From: Pseudomonas laurylsulfatiphila
Lineage (GTDB): Bacteria > Pseudomonadota > Gammaproteobacteria > Pseudomonadales > Pseudomonadaceae
DNA length: 64,000 bases
Direction of reading: 5' to 3'
Assembly (NCBI RefSeq): GCF_002934665.1
Contig: NZ_NIRS01000002.1
Span: 868,001 to 932,000 of the forward strand
The notes under the pieces are model-generated. The model saw only the letters and a list, made by a program, of their open reading frames with translations, had not been told where the DNA came from and made no database searches. The translations under genes and the position numbers were made by a program. Each line of letters starts with the position of its first letter. Positions within the stretch are counted from its first letter, which is position 1. Shown in pieces: positions 16,854-25,126 of the stretch.

Positions 16854-17927
16854 TCACGCCGAGTCGAGCAGTTCGCGATGGGGTTTGCCATTGCCGCAAC
16901 AGATCACGCGGTTACGCCCGGTGGTCTTGGCTTCGTATAGCGCATGATCGGCGTCGTTGAGCCAAAGCGTCGCGTCGGTGTGCGCCGGGTCGAATGACGC
17001 CAGGCCAATGCTCAGGCTGACTTTCAGCGCCGGACTCTGCTCGTAGCCCAAGGTGGCGAAGCGATCACGCAAGGCATCCATGACCATGGCGGCGCGGTTC
17101 AGGGGCAGGTCCGGAAGGATCACACAGAACTCGTCACCGCCGTAGCGCCCGGCCACATCGGTCGCTCGCAGGTTCTGCTTGAGCATTTTGCTCAACTGAC
17201 GCAACACGATGTCACCGGCAACATGGCCGTAGGTGTCGTTGATGGCCTTGAAATGGTCGATGTCGATCAGGGCAATCGCCCCGCCTTTTTGCTGACGTTT
17301 GCAGCGCTGGAACTCGACTTCCAACTGGTCCTTCCAGGTGCCATGGTTGAACAGGCCCGTCAGGCTGTCGGTGCGGCTCAGTGCCAGCAGTTCACGCTTC
17401 TGGCGGCCGAGGGTATGGGCCTGGCGGAAGCAGATCCAGCCCAGTGCCAACGGATACAGGCACAGCAAGGGCAAACAGGCGTAGAGCTGCAGCGGGCTGG
17501 TCGCTGGAATGAACGCCGGGGTGAAAATCTGCAACCCGACGCCGATGCCCAGCACTTGCGCGGCCGTCCCGGCCAGCAGGAAGCGCATGCCGCCGATGGC
17601 CACGTTGTTCATGGCCATCATGGAAATGGTGGTCGCGCTGGGCAGTGGATTGAAATGCATCGCGGCAATCCAGAAGCCGCCGAGAAAGGCATCGATCAGC
17701 AGGTTGCGGTGTTCGGCGTGATAAGGCCTTTTCGCCCGCCGCGCCCATTGATAAGCCACGTGCGGCCAGACCAGGCCATTGAACCACATGAAACCCCAGA
17801 CCCAGGGCGCCGGATCGAGTGGATACATCGCCGCGCTCACGCACACCAATCCCAGGGCCACCCCCAGGATTCGCGATGTATAGAGCCTCCTGGCTAATGA
17901 GAATCCCTTTCCTCCCGCTTTTTCCAT
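16854..17927 (-). CDS. Diguanylate cyclase with MASE2 membrane sensor and GGDEF domain
   Basis: A 357-residue inner-membrane enzyme predicted to make cyclic di-GMP from two GTP. The N-terminal about 165 residues form a MASE2 domain (RRLYTSRILGVALG, then LDPAPWVWGFMWFNGLVWPH), as in E. coli AdrA/DgcC. The C-terminal GGDEF domain starts near SRTDSLTGLFNHG. The active site GGDEF is intact at residues 263-267, and an I-site RATD lies at 254-257, the correct distance upstream, so product inhibition is expected. Starts at 17927, with AGAGG upstream. Its input signal is unknown. Confidence 0.92.
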   Translation of the reverse strand: MEKAGGKGFSLARRLYTSRILGVALGLVCVSAAMYPLDPAPWVWGFMWFNGLVWPHVAYQWARRAKRPYHAEHRNLLIDAFLGGFWIAAMHFNPLPSATTISMMAMNNVAIGGMRFLLAGTAAQVLGIGVGLQIFTPAFIPATSPLQLYACLPLLCLYPLALGWICFRQAHTLGRQKRELLALSRTDSLTGLFNHGTWKDQLEVEFQRCKRQQKGGAIALIDIDHFKAINDTYGHVAGDIVLRQLSKMLKQNLRATDVAGRYGGDEFCVILPDLPLNRAAMVMDALRDRFATLGYEQSPALKVSLSIGLASFDPAHTDATLWLNDADHALYEAKTTGRNRVICCGNGKPHRELLDSA

Positions 17928-18126
17928 AAGGCCTCTGTGCCACTCGACGGAATGCGATAACAGCCTGTGCCTGTGCGCTGGAGTCTATCAGGGCGAGATT
18001 AAATAGCCATCACCGGCTGGCGGGCTGAATATCGCGATATCACCCTCATATAAAAGCAAAAGCCTCGCCTTCAGAAACGGCTATACATGAAAGAAGGGGT
18101 TGATCAATGACCATAAGAGGAGGCCC

Positions 18127-19581
18127 ATGCAGACCTTTCAAGTATTGATCATCGGCAGCGGGTTTGGCGGCCAATGTGCTGCAATCAATTTGCTCAAGGC
18201 CGGCATCGACGATTTTCGCCTGCTGGAGCGGCGGGATTTCTTCGGCGGCACCTGGTGCCAGAACACCTACCCCGGCGCGGCAGTCGACGTGCCCTCGCCG
18301 CTGTATTCGTTGTCTTTCGCGCCGTATCGGTGGACGCAGATGTTCGCCGAACAGGCCGAGCTGCATCGCTACACCCGGCATGTGGTGGAACACTTCGGCC
18401 TGCGCGACAAGGTGGAACTGGACGCGAATGTCGAGCGCATCGAATGGGACGACGCCAGCAAGCGCTGGACCGTCTACACCGCCGGCAAAGGCACGTATTG
18501 CGCGCAGTTCCTGATCAACGCGACCGGGCCGCTGAGCCAACCGGTGGTGCCGCGCTTCGAGGGACAGGAGCGTTTTCAAGGTAAAACGTTTCACACCAAC
18601 AACTGGGATCATAACTACGACTACCGGCACAAACGCGTGGCCATCGTCGGCAGCGGCGCCAGTGCGGCCCAGGTGATACCGGCCATCGCCCCGGACGTGG
18701 GGCACTTGCATGTGTTCCAGCGCACGCCCCACTGGGTGTTGCCCCGGGCCGACCGCAGCTTTGGCCGTTTCCAGCGCTGGCTGCTGGGACTCAAGCCGGC
18801 CTACAAACTGCTGCGCTGGGGGATCTACTGGCAGTTCGAAACCCGAGTGATTGCCTTCAAGTATTCGAAGCCGGCGATACACATGGTCCAGCGCCAGGCC
18901 CTGCGTTTTCTCAAACGCCAGGTGCCGGACGCCGAACTGCGGCGTCAACTGACGCCGGACTACACCATCGGCTGCAAACGAGTGATCCTGTCCAGCACGC
19001 TGTATCCGGCACTGGCGCGGCGCAACGTGACGCTGCACAGCCGCGAGCAAGGCATCGCCGCCATCGACGAAACCGGCATCGTGACCCTGGACGGCCAGCA
19101 CATCGACCTGGACCTGATCGTCTGGTCCACCGGCTACGACGCCACCGACGGGGTGATTTCCTACCCGGTCACGGGGAAAAACGGCACCCGCCTCAAGGAC
19201 GTCTGGGCGCAATACCCTCGGGCCTACCTCGGCACCGCCCTGCCCGACTTTCCCAACCTGTTTATCGTCACCGGGCCGAACACCGGGATCGGCCACACCT
19301 CGGCGCTGTTCATCATCGAATCGCAGATGAACTACATCCTCGACTGCATTCGCACCTTGAAGGCTCAAGGTTTACGCAGCATCGAAGTTCGCCATGAGGC
19401 GGAACGTACCTACACTGAAATGATCCACCGGGAAATGGAACGTACCGTGTGGAAGTCCGGTGGTTGCCACAGTTGGTATCAAAGCAAGAGCGGTCATGTG
19501 ATTGCCATGTTTCCGGGGTTCAGCTTCAGCTTTCATCGCTTGACCCGAGCGCTGAAACCCGCCGATCACATTTTGTCCTGA
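18127..19581 (+). CDS. Flavin-containing Baeyer-Villiger-type monooxygenase
   Basis: A 484-residue FAD/NADPH monooxygenase. The FAD Rossmann motif GSGFGG is at residues 10-15, a second GSGASA near residue 178, and the BVMO fingerprint appears as FQGKTFHTNNWD between them (consensus FxGxxxHxxxW). It probably oxidises a ketone or aldehyde to an ester or lactone in the cytosol. GAGGAGG immediately upstream fixes the start at 18127. An alpha/beta hydrolase follows after 22 bases, a pairing seen where the ester product is then cleaved. Substrate unknown; EtaA/EthA-like enzymes accept many ketones. Confidence 0.88.
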   Translation: MQTFQVLIIGSGFGGQCAAINLLKAGIDDFRLLERRDFFGGTWCQNTYPGAAVDVPSPLYSLSFAPYRWTQMFAEQAELHRYTRHVVEHFGLRDKVELDANVERIEWDDASKRWTVYTAGKGTYCAQFLINATGPLSQPVVPRFEGQERFQGKTFHTNNWDHNYDYRHKRVAIVGSGASAAQVIPAIAPDVGHLHVFQRTPHWVLPRADRSFGRFQRWLLGLKPAYKLLRWGIYWQFETRVIAFKYSKPAIHMVQRQALRFLKRQVPDAELRRQLTPDYTIGCKRVILSSTLYPALARRNVTLHSREQGIAAIDETGIVTLDGQHIDLDLIVWSTGYDATDGVISYPVTGKNGTRLKDVWAQYPRAYLGTALPDFPNLFIVTGPNTGIGHTSALFIIESQMNYILDCIRTLKAQGLRSIEVRHEAERTYTEMIHREMERTVWKSGGCHSWYQSKSGHVIAMFPGFSFSFHRLTRALKPADHILS

Positions 19582-19603
19582 GCTGATAGAAGGGAGACGC
19601 GTG

Positions 19604-20560
19604 ATGCTTTTGTTGTTCGTGGTTCTCGCAGTGTTCGTCGCCTGGAGCTGGCTGACCTACCCGGCCATCGGCTACTGGCTCTATGACTTGAGCATGGCGG
19701 CCGAGGCCAAGCTGTACCGGCTGCACAAGATCGTCGTGCCCATCCCCGAGATGACCGTCTCGACCTGGCAAGGCGGGCCGTACGAGGCCACCAGCAGTGT
19801 GCTGATGCTCCATGGCTTCAGCGCCGACAAGAACCTCTGGCTGCGTTTCGCCCGGCACTTTGTCGGCAGCCACCGGGTGATCATCCCGGACATCGCCGGC
19901 CATGGCGAAACCGGCTTCAAGGCCGGCGGCGGCTACGACATCCCGTTGCAGGCCAAGCGCATGATCCAGCTGCTGGACGTGTGCGGTGTCGAGAAAGTCC
20001 ATGTCATCGGCAACTCCATGGGTGGCTACATGGCGGCGTGGCTCGCGGCCACTTATCCGGAGCGCATTGTGTCCCTGGCCCTGATCGACCCGGCAGGGGT
20101 CACCTCGCCCGAGCCCAGTGACCTGGAGCGGCATTTGGCCAAGGGCCACAACCCGTTTCTGATTCATTCGCGGGAAGAATTCCAGCGTTTCTACGCCATG
20201 ACCATGGCGTCCCCGCCCTGGGTGCCGAAGCTCGTGCTCGATGCCGTCGCCCAGCGTTATGAACAGTCCCGCGAGGAGCTGGAAGAAATCTTCCGCGATT
20301 TCCGCGCCAGCCCGCCGATGGAACCCCACCTGCCCGACATCAGCGTCCCGTCGCTGTTGCTGTGGGGGCGCAAGGACCGGCTGATCGACGTCAGCAGCGT
20401 GGCGGTCTGGAGCAAGGGCATCGCCGACCTGCGCGTGCATATCTGGGACGCCATCGGGCACATGCCCATGGTGGAAGCGCCCACCGGTTCGGCGCGCCTG
20501 TATCGGGAGTTTTTGGCATCACTGCGTTCGGAGAGTCCACAGGATCAACGACTACATTAG
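19604..20560 (+). CDS. Membrane-anchored alpha/beta hydrolase
   Basis: A 318-residue serine hydrolase. An N-terminal hydrophobic segment (MLLLFVVLAVFVAWSWL) probably anchors it. The oxyanion motif is VLMLHGFSADK, the nucleophile elbow GNSMGG, Asp lies in LLLWGRKDRLIDVSS and His in AIGHMPMVEAP, as in the ABHD6/MhpC-like group of lipases and esterases. Start at ATG 19604, with AGGGAG upstream (GTG at 19601 is possible). The 22-base gap to the monooxygenase gene suggests one operon and stepwise oxidation then hydrolysis of the same substrate. Confidence 0.85.
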   Translation: MLLLFVVLAVFVAWSWLTYPAIGYWLYDLSMAAEAKLYRLHKIVVPIPEMTVSTWQGGPYEATSSVLMLHGFSADKNLWLRFARHFVGSHRVIIPDIAGHGETGFKAGGGYDIPLQAKRMIQLLDVCGVEKVHVIGNSMGGYMAAWLAATYPERIVSLALIDPAGVTSPEPSDLERHLAKGHNPFLIHSREEFQRFYAMTMASPPWVPKLVLDAVAQRYEQSREELEEIFRDFRASPPMEPHLPDISVPSLLLWGRKDRLIDVSSVAVWSKGIADLRVHIWDAIGHMPMVEAPTGSARLYREFLASLRSESPQDQRLH

Positions 20561-20562
20561 GT

Positions 20563-20828
20563 GGGGGCGTTCTCAATTAGTTTCCCTACCGCGCCGGGTC
20601 TGCTGTTGTGCAGGGCAAGGCGCGAGAAGCGCAGTTTGGTCATTCCAAATCAGCTTCGAGCAACACAGCCCTGCACAACAGCAGGCCCGGCCCTTCGGGT
20701 TGTGCCTTAAAGCTGGCCATGCTGCGTTGCAGGCCTTGGAAAGGGAACAACCATTCCCAGCGGCCTACGCCTTGCCTGGCCAGCTTTAAGGCGACAACGC
20801 GGTGGGGAAACTAATTGAGAACGCCCCC
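20563..20828. mobile_element. 266-bp nested-palindrome (MITE-like) element
   Basis: The ends (20563-20586 and 20805-20828) are perfect 24-bp inverted repeats beginning GGGGGCGTTCTCAATTAG, extendable to 31 bp with one mismatch. Inside lie two further hairpins in tandem: 20594-20615 pairing with 20669-20690, and 20705-20719 pairing with 20777-20791. The whole can fold as a cloverleaf-like structure. No transposase frame. I see no clear target-site duplication. It lies between the hydrolase and HglS-like genes. Confidence 0.75.
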
Positions 20829-20937
20829 CTTGCAGTCCTTTGCAGAATGAAGTTCGTCAGAAACTTCGTTTGTCGGCGTCGCTGAAGGCTGCGATCTTTT
20901 GCCCATCCTTTACGTCACCGCGCCAGGAATCCTGTTC

Positions 20938-22368
20938 ATGAACCACCCGAACTTCGTCAGCCCTGACCTGATCCGCCAACGCTTCTCCAAAGCGATGTCC
21001 GACATGTACCGCGAGGAAGTGCCGTTGTACGGCGCGTTGATGGAACTGGTGGAGCAGACTAACCGCCACGTGCTGCAAAGCGATCCGCAAATCCTGCAAC
21101 AGCTCACCAGCACCGGCGAAATCGAGCGCCTGGACCTGGAGCGCCATGGTGCGATCCGCGTCGGTACGGCCGATGAGCTGGCGACCCTCGCCCGCCTGTT
21201 CGCGGTGATGGGTATGCAACCGGTGGGCTACTACGACCTGACACCGGCCGGCGTCCCGGTGCATTCCACGGCGTTTCGCGCCGTGCATGAAGCGTCGTTG
21301 CAGGTCAGTCCGTTCCGGGTGTTCACCTCGTTGTTGCGCCTGGAGTTGATCGAAGACCTGGAACTGCGAACGTTCGCCCAGTCGATGCTCGACCGGCGCT
21401 CGATCTTCACCGCCAAAGCCCTCTCGCTCATCGAGCGTGCCGAATCCGAGGGGGGCCTGACCGAACCGCAAGCCCTGGAATTCGTCGAACAGGCCCTGGA
21501 AACCTTTCGCTGGCACCACAGCGCCACCGTCACCGCCGAGCAGTATCAGAAACTCAGCGCCCAGCATCGGCTGATCGCCGACGTGGTGGCGTTCAAGGGC
21601 CCGCACATCAACCACCTGACTCCACGGACCCTGGACATCGACATCGTCCAGGCGCAAATGCCCGCCCACGGCATCACCCCCAAAGCGGTGATCGAAGGTC
21701 CGCCCCGCCGCCAGTGCCCGATCCTGCTGCGTCAGACCAGTTTCAAGGCCCTCGACGAGCCGATTGCCTTCACCGATCAGAACGAAGCTCGCGGCAGCCA
21801 CAGTGCCCGCTTCGGCGAGATCGAACAGCGCGGTGCCGCCCTCACGCCAAAAGGCCGCACACTGTACGACCGCTTGCTCAATGCCGCGCGGGACGAACTC
21901 AAGGACTTCCCCAACGAAGCCAACGCCGCGCGCTATAACGCCCTGATGGCGCAGCATTTCAGCGAGTTCCCCGACACCTGGGAAGGCATGCGCCAACAGG
22001 AGCTGGCTTACTTCCGCTACTTCGTGACGGAAAAAGGCCTCGCGGCGGGTGACCTGAAAAACGTCGCACTGGACGACCTGCTCGGCAGCGGTTACCTGCG
22101 GGTTGAACCGCTGGTTTATGAAGACTTCCTACCGGTCAGCGCGGCGGGGATTTTTCAGTCGAACCTGGGGGACGCGGCGCAAACCCGTTACGGCGTGCAC
22201 TCCAATCAGCAGGCGTTCGAAAAGGCCCTGGGGCGTTCGACGATCGATGAATTGGCGTTGTATGCCGAGAGCCAGCGGCGCTCGATCGAGCAGTGTTTCG
22301 TGGCGTTGGCCGATGTTGTTCAGGCCAATGAAAAAGGCTCTTCACACAATCCCGGGAAACACCGATAA
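20938..22368 (+). CDS. hglS: 2-oxoadipate dioxygenase/decarboxylase (HglS, DUF1338, VOC fold)
   Basis: A 476-residue Fe(II) enzyme. HglS converts 2-oxoadipate to D-2-hydroxyglutarate in the D-lysine/2-aminoadipate route of Pseudomonas putida. The three reported iron ligands are present at the same numbers, His70 (LERHGAIRVG), His226 (GPHINHLTPR) and Glu294 (ARFGEIEQRG), counted from the ATG at 20938. The frame is open back to 20899, but the downstream ATG restores this numbering and has AGGA upstream. No other lysine-catabolism gene is in the window. Annotated elsewhere as YdcJ or VOC-family protein. Confidence 0.9.
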   Translation: MNHPNFVSPDLIRQRFSKAMSDMYREEVPLYGALMELVEQTNRHVLQSDPQILQQLTSTGEIERLDLERHGAIRVGTADELATLARLFAVMGMQPVGYYDLTPAGVPVHSTAFRAVHEASLQVSPFRVFTSLLRLELIEDLELRTFAQSMLDRRSIFTAKALSLIERAESEGGLTEPQALEFVEQALETFRWHHSATVTAEQYQKLSAQHRLIADVVAFKGPHINHLTPRTLDIDIVQAQMPAHGITPKAVIEGPPRRQCPILLRQTSFKALDEPIAFTDQNEARGSHSARFGEIEQRGAALTPKGRTLYDRLLNAARDELKDFPNEANAARYNALMAQHFSEFPDTWEGMRQQELAYFRYFVTEKGLAAGDLKNVALDDLLGSGYLRVEPLVYEDFLPVSAAGIFQSNLGDAAQTRYGVHSNQQAFEKALGRSTIDELALYAESQRRSIEQCFVALADVVQANEKGSSHNPGKHR

Positions 22369-22378
22369 CGCAATACCT

Positions 22379-22985
22379 GTAGGAGCCAGCCTGCTGGCGA
22401 TGGACTCCAGTGCGCCGCATTCATCCAGTTCGCCCGCGTTATCGTTAACGCCCATCGCTGGCAGGCCAGCTCCCACAAGGGGCCATGCCCACGCTGAAAC
22501 TGTAGGAGCCAGCCTGCTGGCGATGGACTCCAGTGCGCCGCGTTTATCCAGTTCGCCCGCGTTATCGTTAACGACCATCGCTGGCAAGCCAGCTCCTACA
22601 GGGGACCGCGCCCACGCTGAAACTGTAGGAGCCAGCCTGCTGGCGATGGACTCCAGCGCGCCGCGTTCATCCAGTTCGCCCGCGTTATCGTTAACGACCA
22701 TCGCTGGCAAGCCAGCTCCTACAGGGGACCGCGCCCACGCTGAAACTGTAGGAGCCAGCCTGCTGGCGATGGACTCCAGCGCGCCGCGTTCATCCAGTTC
22801 GCCCGCGTTATCGTTAACGACCATCGCTGGCAAGCCAGCTCCCACATGGGACCGCGTCCGCGTCGTTTTTTCACGCAATACCTGTAGGAGCCAGCCTGCT
22901 GGCGATGGACTCCAGTGCACCGCGTTTAACCAGCTCACACGCGTTATCGTTAACGACCATCGCTGGCAAGCCCGCGCCTACACGG
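22379..22985. repeat. Array of five BIME units, about 123-bp period
   Basis: TGTAGGAGCCAGCCTGCTGG recurs at 22379, 22501, 22624, 22747 and 22883, each followed after about 60 bases by the inverted core CGCTGGCAAGCCAGCTCC. The conserved spacer includes CGCGTTATCGTTAACGACC. The first four intervals are 122-123 bases; the last unit is diverged and offset by 136. Confidence 0.9.
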
Positions 22986-23006
22986 GAGCGTTCCCGCGCT
23001 GAAACC

Positions 23007-23043
23007 CAAAAAAAACGGGCGACCCGCAGGTCGCCCGTTTTTT
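23007..23043. terminator. Strong bidirectional rho-independent terminator
   Basis: ACGGGCGACC CGCA GGTCGCCCGT forms a 10-bp GC stem with a poly-A run before it and poly-T after it, so it can work on either strand. On the minus strand it ends the putative small RNA transcript. Confidence 0.85.
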
Positions 23044-23150
23044 ATATCCGAAACTTTCAATACAACCAATAAAGTGTTCGCCCAGTGCAATGGCCTCGGC
23101 AATCCATGCACTGGTAAAGAGCCGTACACTGGGCGAACGGAAGGCATTTT
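23007..23150 (-). ncRNA. Candidate small RNA with Fur-like upstream site
   Basis: On the minus strand a Fur-box-like stretch (23155-23170) is followed by a structured segment: TTCGCCCAGTG and CAGTGCATGG can each pair with the later CCATTGCACTGGGCGAA (23074-23090), giving two alternative stems. The strong terminator then follows. The overlapping 65-codon frame uses rare TTA, GTA and ATA codons, unlike neighbours, which argues against coding. No match to an sRNA I know by name. Confidence 0.45.
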
Positions 23151-23154
23151 AGTA

Positions 23155-23170
23155 GATGAGAATCAATATG
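23155..23170 (-). promoter_or_regulatory. Fur-box-like sequence
   Basis: GATGAGAATCAATATG (plus strand) resembles Pseudomonas Fur sites of the ATGAGAAT-AATTAT type. Nearest downstream element on the minus strand is the candidate small RNA. Confidence 0.35.
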
Positions 23171-23333
23171 TCCGCACTGCAAAGATGAAATTTATCGACA
23201 CAATGTTTAAGGAAATGTCGACTTGAGTACGAATGCCGCACAACGCTTTAAACGCACCCGTTAAACGCTATGAGCTGATTATTCCTGTACAAGACTTCTA
23301 CAAAAACAATCAGCCCATACAAACAACTCAATC

Positions 23334-23912
23334 TCAGTGCTTGCTGGTCACCGTCAATATGTCGGTGTAAACCACGTTAACGCTTTGTCCAACTTTCAAG
23401 TCCTTGAGTTTGGCCTGGACTTCAGGTCGCTTGACGTCAACCGTCTTGGACTTGCCTTCCGGGTTTTCAAAAGTCACCTGGTGTTTTTTCAGGTCGATGT
23501 GGGTGATTTTCAGCTGCACTTTCACTTGACGGTAAGCTTCGCCGCCGGGGTTCGCGCTACCTGGCGCAGCACGCACTTCACCGGTGGCTTCGGCAGTGCC
23601 CGGCAGGCCTTTGTCGACATCGGTGTCGAGGTAGGCGGCAACGGCGCTGGTGACCCTGATGTCGACCTTGTCGCCGGCCTTGAGGTTGTCGAGGTTTTTC
23701 GCCTTTTCGGTCAGTTGCACAGGGAATTCATTACCCTGCGGGCCTTTGAGGACCACGATACGGTTTGCGGTATCTACCGAAACGACTTGGGTGGCGACCT
23801 GATCGACCACCACAACTTCGGACAACGGGAGTTCGGCGGCAACCGCGCCGAAACTGGCGGCAGACAGCAAGGTGGCGAGGGTGATGGCTTTGGTCAGTGC
23901 GTGACGTTTCAT
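23334..23912 (-). CDS. Exported protein of unknown function, two repeated domains
   Basis: A 192-residue exported protein with signal peptide MKRHALTKAITLATLLSAASFGAVAA. Two similar halves follow: RIVVLKGPQGNEFPVQLTEKAKNLDNLKAGDKVDI and HQVTFENPEGKSKTVDVKRPEVQAKLKDLKVGQSVNV. Each has the 'V.f..p.G...V.V....l..LKvGd.V.v' pattern of a small beta-barrel repeat found in other bacterial periplasmic proteins. AGGGAAAG lies about nine bases upstream of the ATG at 23912. Role unknown; no operon partner. Confidence 0.75.
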   Translation of the reverse strand: MKRHALTKAITLATLLSAASFGAVAAELPLSEVVVVDQVATQVVSVDTANRIVVLKGPQGNEFPVQLTEKAKNLDNLKAGDKVDIRVTSAVAAYLDTDVDKGLPGTAEATGEVRAAPGSANPGGEAYRQVKVQLKITHIDLKKHQVTFENPEGKSKTVDVKRPEVQAKLKDLKVGQSVNVVYTDILTVTSKH

Positions 23913-24043
23913 AGGCAGAACTTTCCCTGTGATGAATGACAACAGACGGCATTGACGCAAAGCGCAATGCCATGTGTGCGATGAGCATAGACGCTGTTCA
24001 GCGAGTGGTCGCAGCAGGCCGCTGATTTTCGTGGCGCAGGGTA

Positions 24044-25126
24044 CTAGTACCCGGTCATTTCCAGATAGCCGTTCCCTGCATGACTGCCACTGAGGCGCAC
24101 CGGGCCTTCCCAGTACGGTATGCGCAAGTCCATCCACGCCTGGGGATTGAGCGCGGTGATGGCGATATCGAGGTGTCTGGCGGGGATTTTGATCGACCAG
24201 CGCACGGGCATCTCACGCCCGGCCACGCTGGCCCTGTCTTGCGGTGTGAGGCTGATGTCGCCGGCGTGCAGCAACTGTGTCTGCCCCTGGGCGTCGATCC
24301 AGGTGCCGGTGAGGTAAGGCTCGCCGTCCTTTTGCCGCATGCGATACAGCATCACCTGCTCGCCGCTGTCCAGGTGCAGGGAGAACCAGTCCCAACCGCT
24401 CTGGTTGGCCGTCAGGGGCTGGCTGCTCCATTCACGGTCGAGCCACGCCGGGCCACTGACCTGAAAGGTCTGGCCGTCGATTTCCAGGGTGCCGCTGGCC
24501 TGGAAAAACGGCTGACTGTAGTAGTAAGAGGCCTGACCCTGTTCGGACTTCTGGCTGAAGCCCTTGTCGCCTTGCAGCACCAGCGGACCTGTCGAGGTCA
24601 ACCGCAGCCGGTAGCTGAAACGCTTGTCGCGGGCGCTGAGCAGCAGGTCGGCCAACGGATCGTCGGCTGTCGCCTGGCTGCTCAGTTGCCAGTCGTCGAT
24701 CCATGCATTGAACGGCGCAACGCTGACACCGGCCTGACCGACGCCGCCACGGGCATAGCGTTCAGCCGCGTGATGCACCGTCGCCGACGTCACCGCCGCG
24801 TGACCGAGCCAGATCGTCTGATTCTGCCAGCCTGCCTCCTCGGGGATGGCTTTCAAGGCGCTGCGGAACAGCGTCCATTGCGCGCCGAACTCATGCCCCT
24901 GAGCGTCCTTCAGATTGGCGGTGATGTACCACCATTCGATACGAAAGCCATCGTGCGGGCCGTGATCCGCCGGGAAGCTGAACACCCGGCCGGGCACCAC
25001 CTTGGTAAACGCAGCGGCCTGGTTGCCCAGCCCGGCAAACCCCTTTTCTACCGGCGCCGGTTGATCGCAGCCGCTCACCAGCAGCGCCTGCAGCACCAGG
25101 AGCAAGACGCCGAGATTAATCTTCAT
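24044..25126 (-). CDS. AttH-like lipocalin-domain lipoprotein (carotenoid 1,2-hydratase family)
   Basis: A 360-residue secreted protein. The N-terminus MKINLGVLLLVLQALLVSGCDQP contains a lipobox (VSGC), so it should be a lipoprotein. The body has EWWYITANLKDAQGHEFGAQWTLFRSAL and PAWLDREWSSQPL, hallmarks of the AttH/CrtC-like lipocalin pair family. It overlaps the end of the FtsX-type permease gene by 11 bases, so it is the last gene of that ABC operon. In similar operons the lipoprotein is thought to work with the transporter on a hydrophobic cargo; the cargo is unknown. Confidence 0.85.
   Translation of the reverse strand: MKINLGVLLLVLQALLVSGCDQPAPVEKGFAGLGNQAAAFTKVVPGRVFSFPADHGPHDGFRIEWWYITANLKDAQGHEFGAQWTLFRSALKAIPEEAGWQNQTIWLGHAAVTSATVHHAAERYARGGVGQAGVSVAPFNAWIDDWQLSSQATADDPLADLLLSARDKRFSYRLRLTSTGPLVLQGDKGFSQKSEQGQASYYYSQPFFQASGTLEIDGQTFQVSGPAWLDREWSSQPLTANQSGWDWFSLHLDSGEQVMLYRMRQKDGEPYLTGTWIDAQGQTQLLHAGDISLTPQDRASVAGREMPVRWSIKIPARHLDIAITALNPQAWMDLRIPYWEGPVRLSGSHAGNGYLEMTGY

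Noticed and set aside
22379-22985. CRISPR array
   Set aside because: The regular period is about 123 bases and the 'spacers' are conserved, while the repeats are inverted REP pairs; no cas genes are near.
22103-23002. 299-codon frame containing repeated protein segments
   Set aside because: The protein repeats come from translation of the BIME array, which varies in period and includes non-coding cores; no conserved start or ribosome site.
22950-23147. 65-codon minus-strand small protein over the candidate sRNA
   Set aside because: It uses TTA, GTA and ATA codons that neighbouring genes avoid, and reads through a strong terminator.
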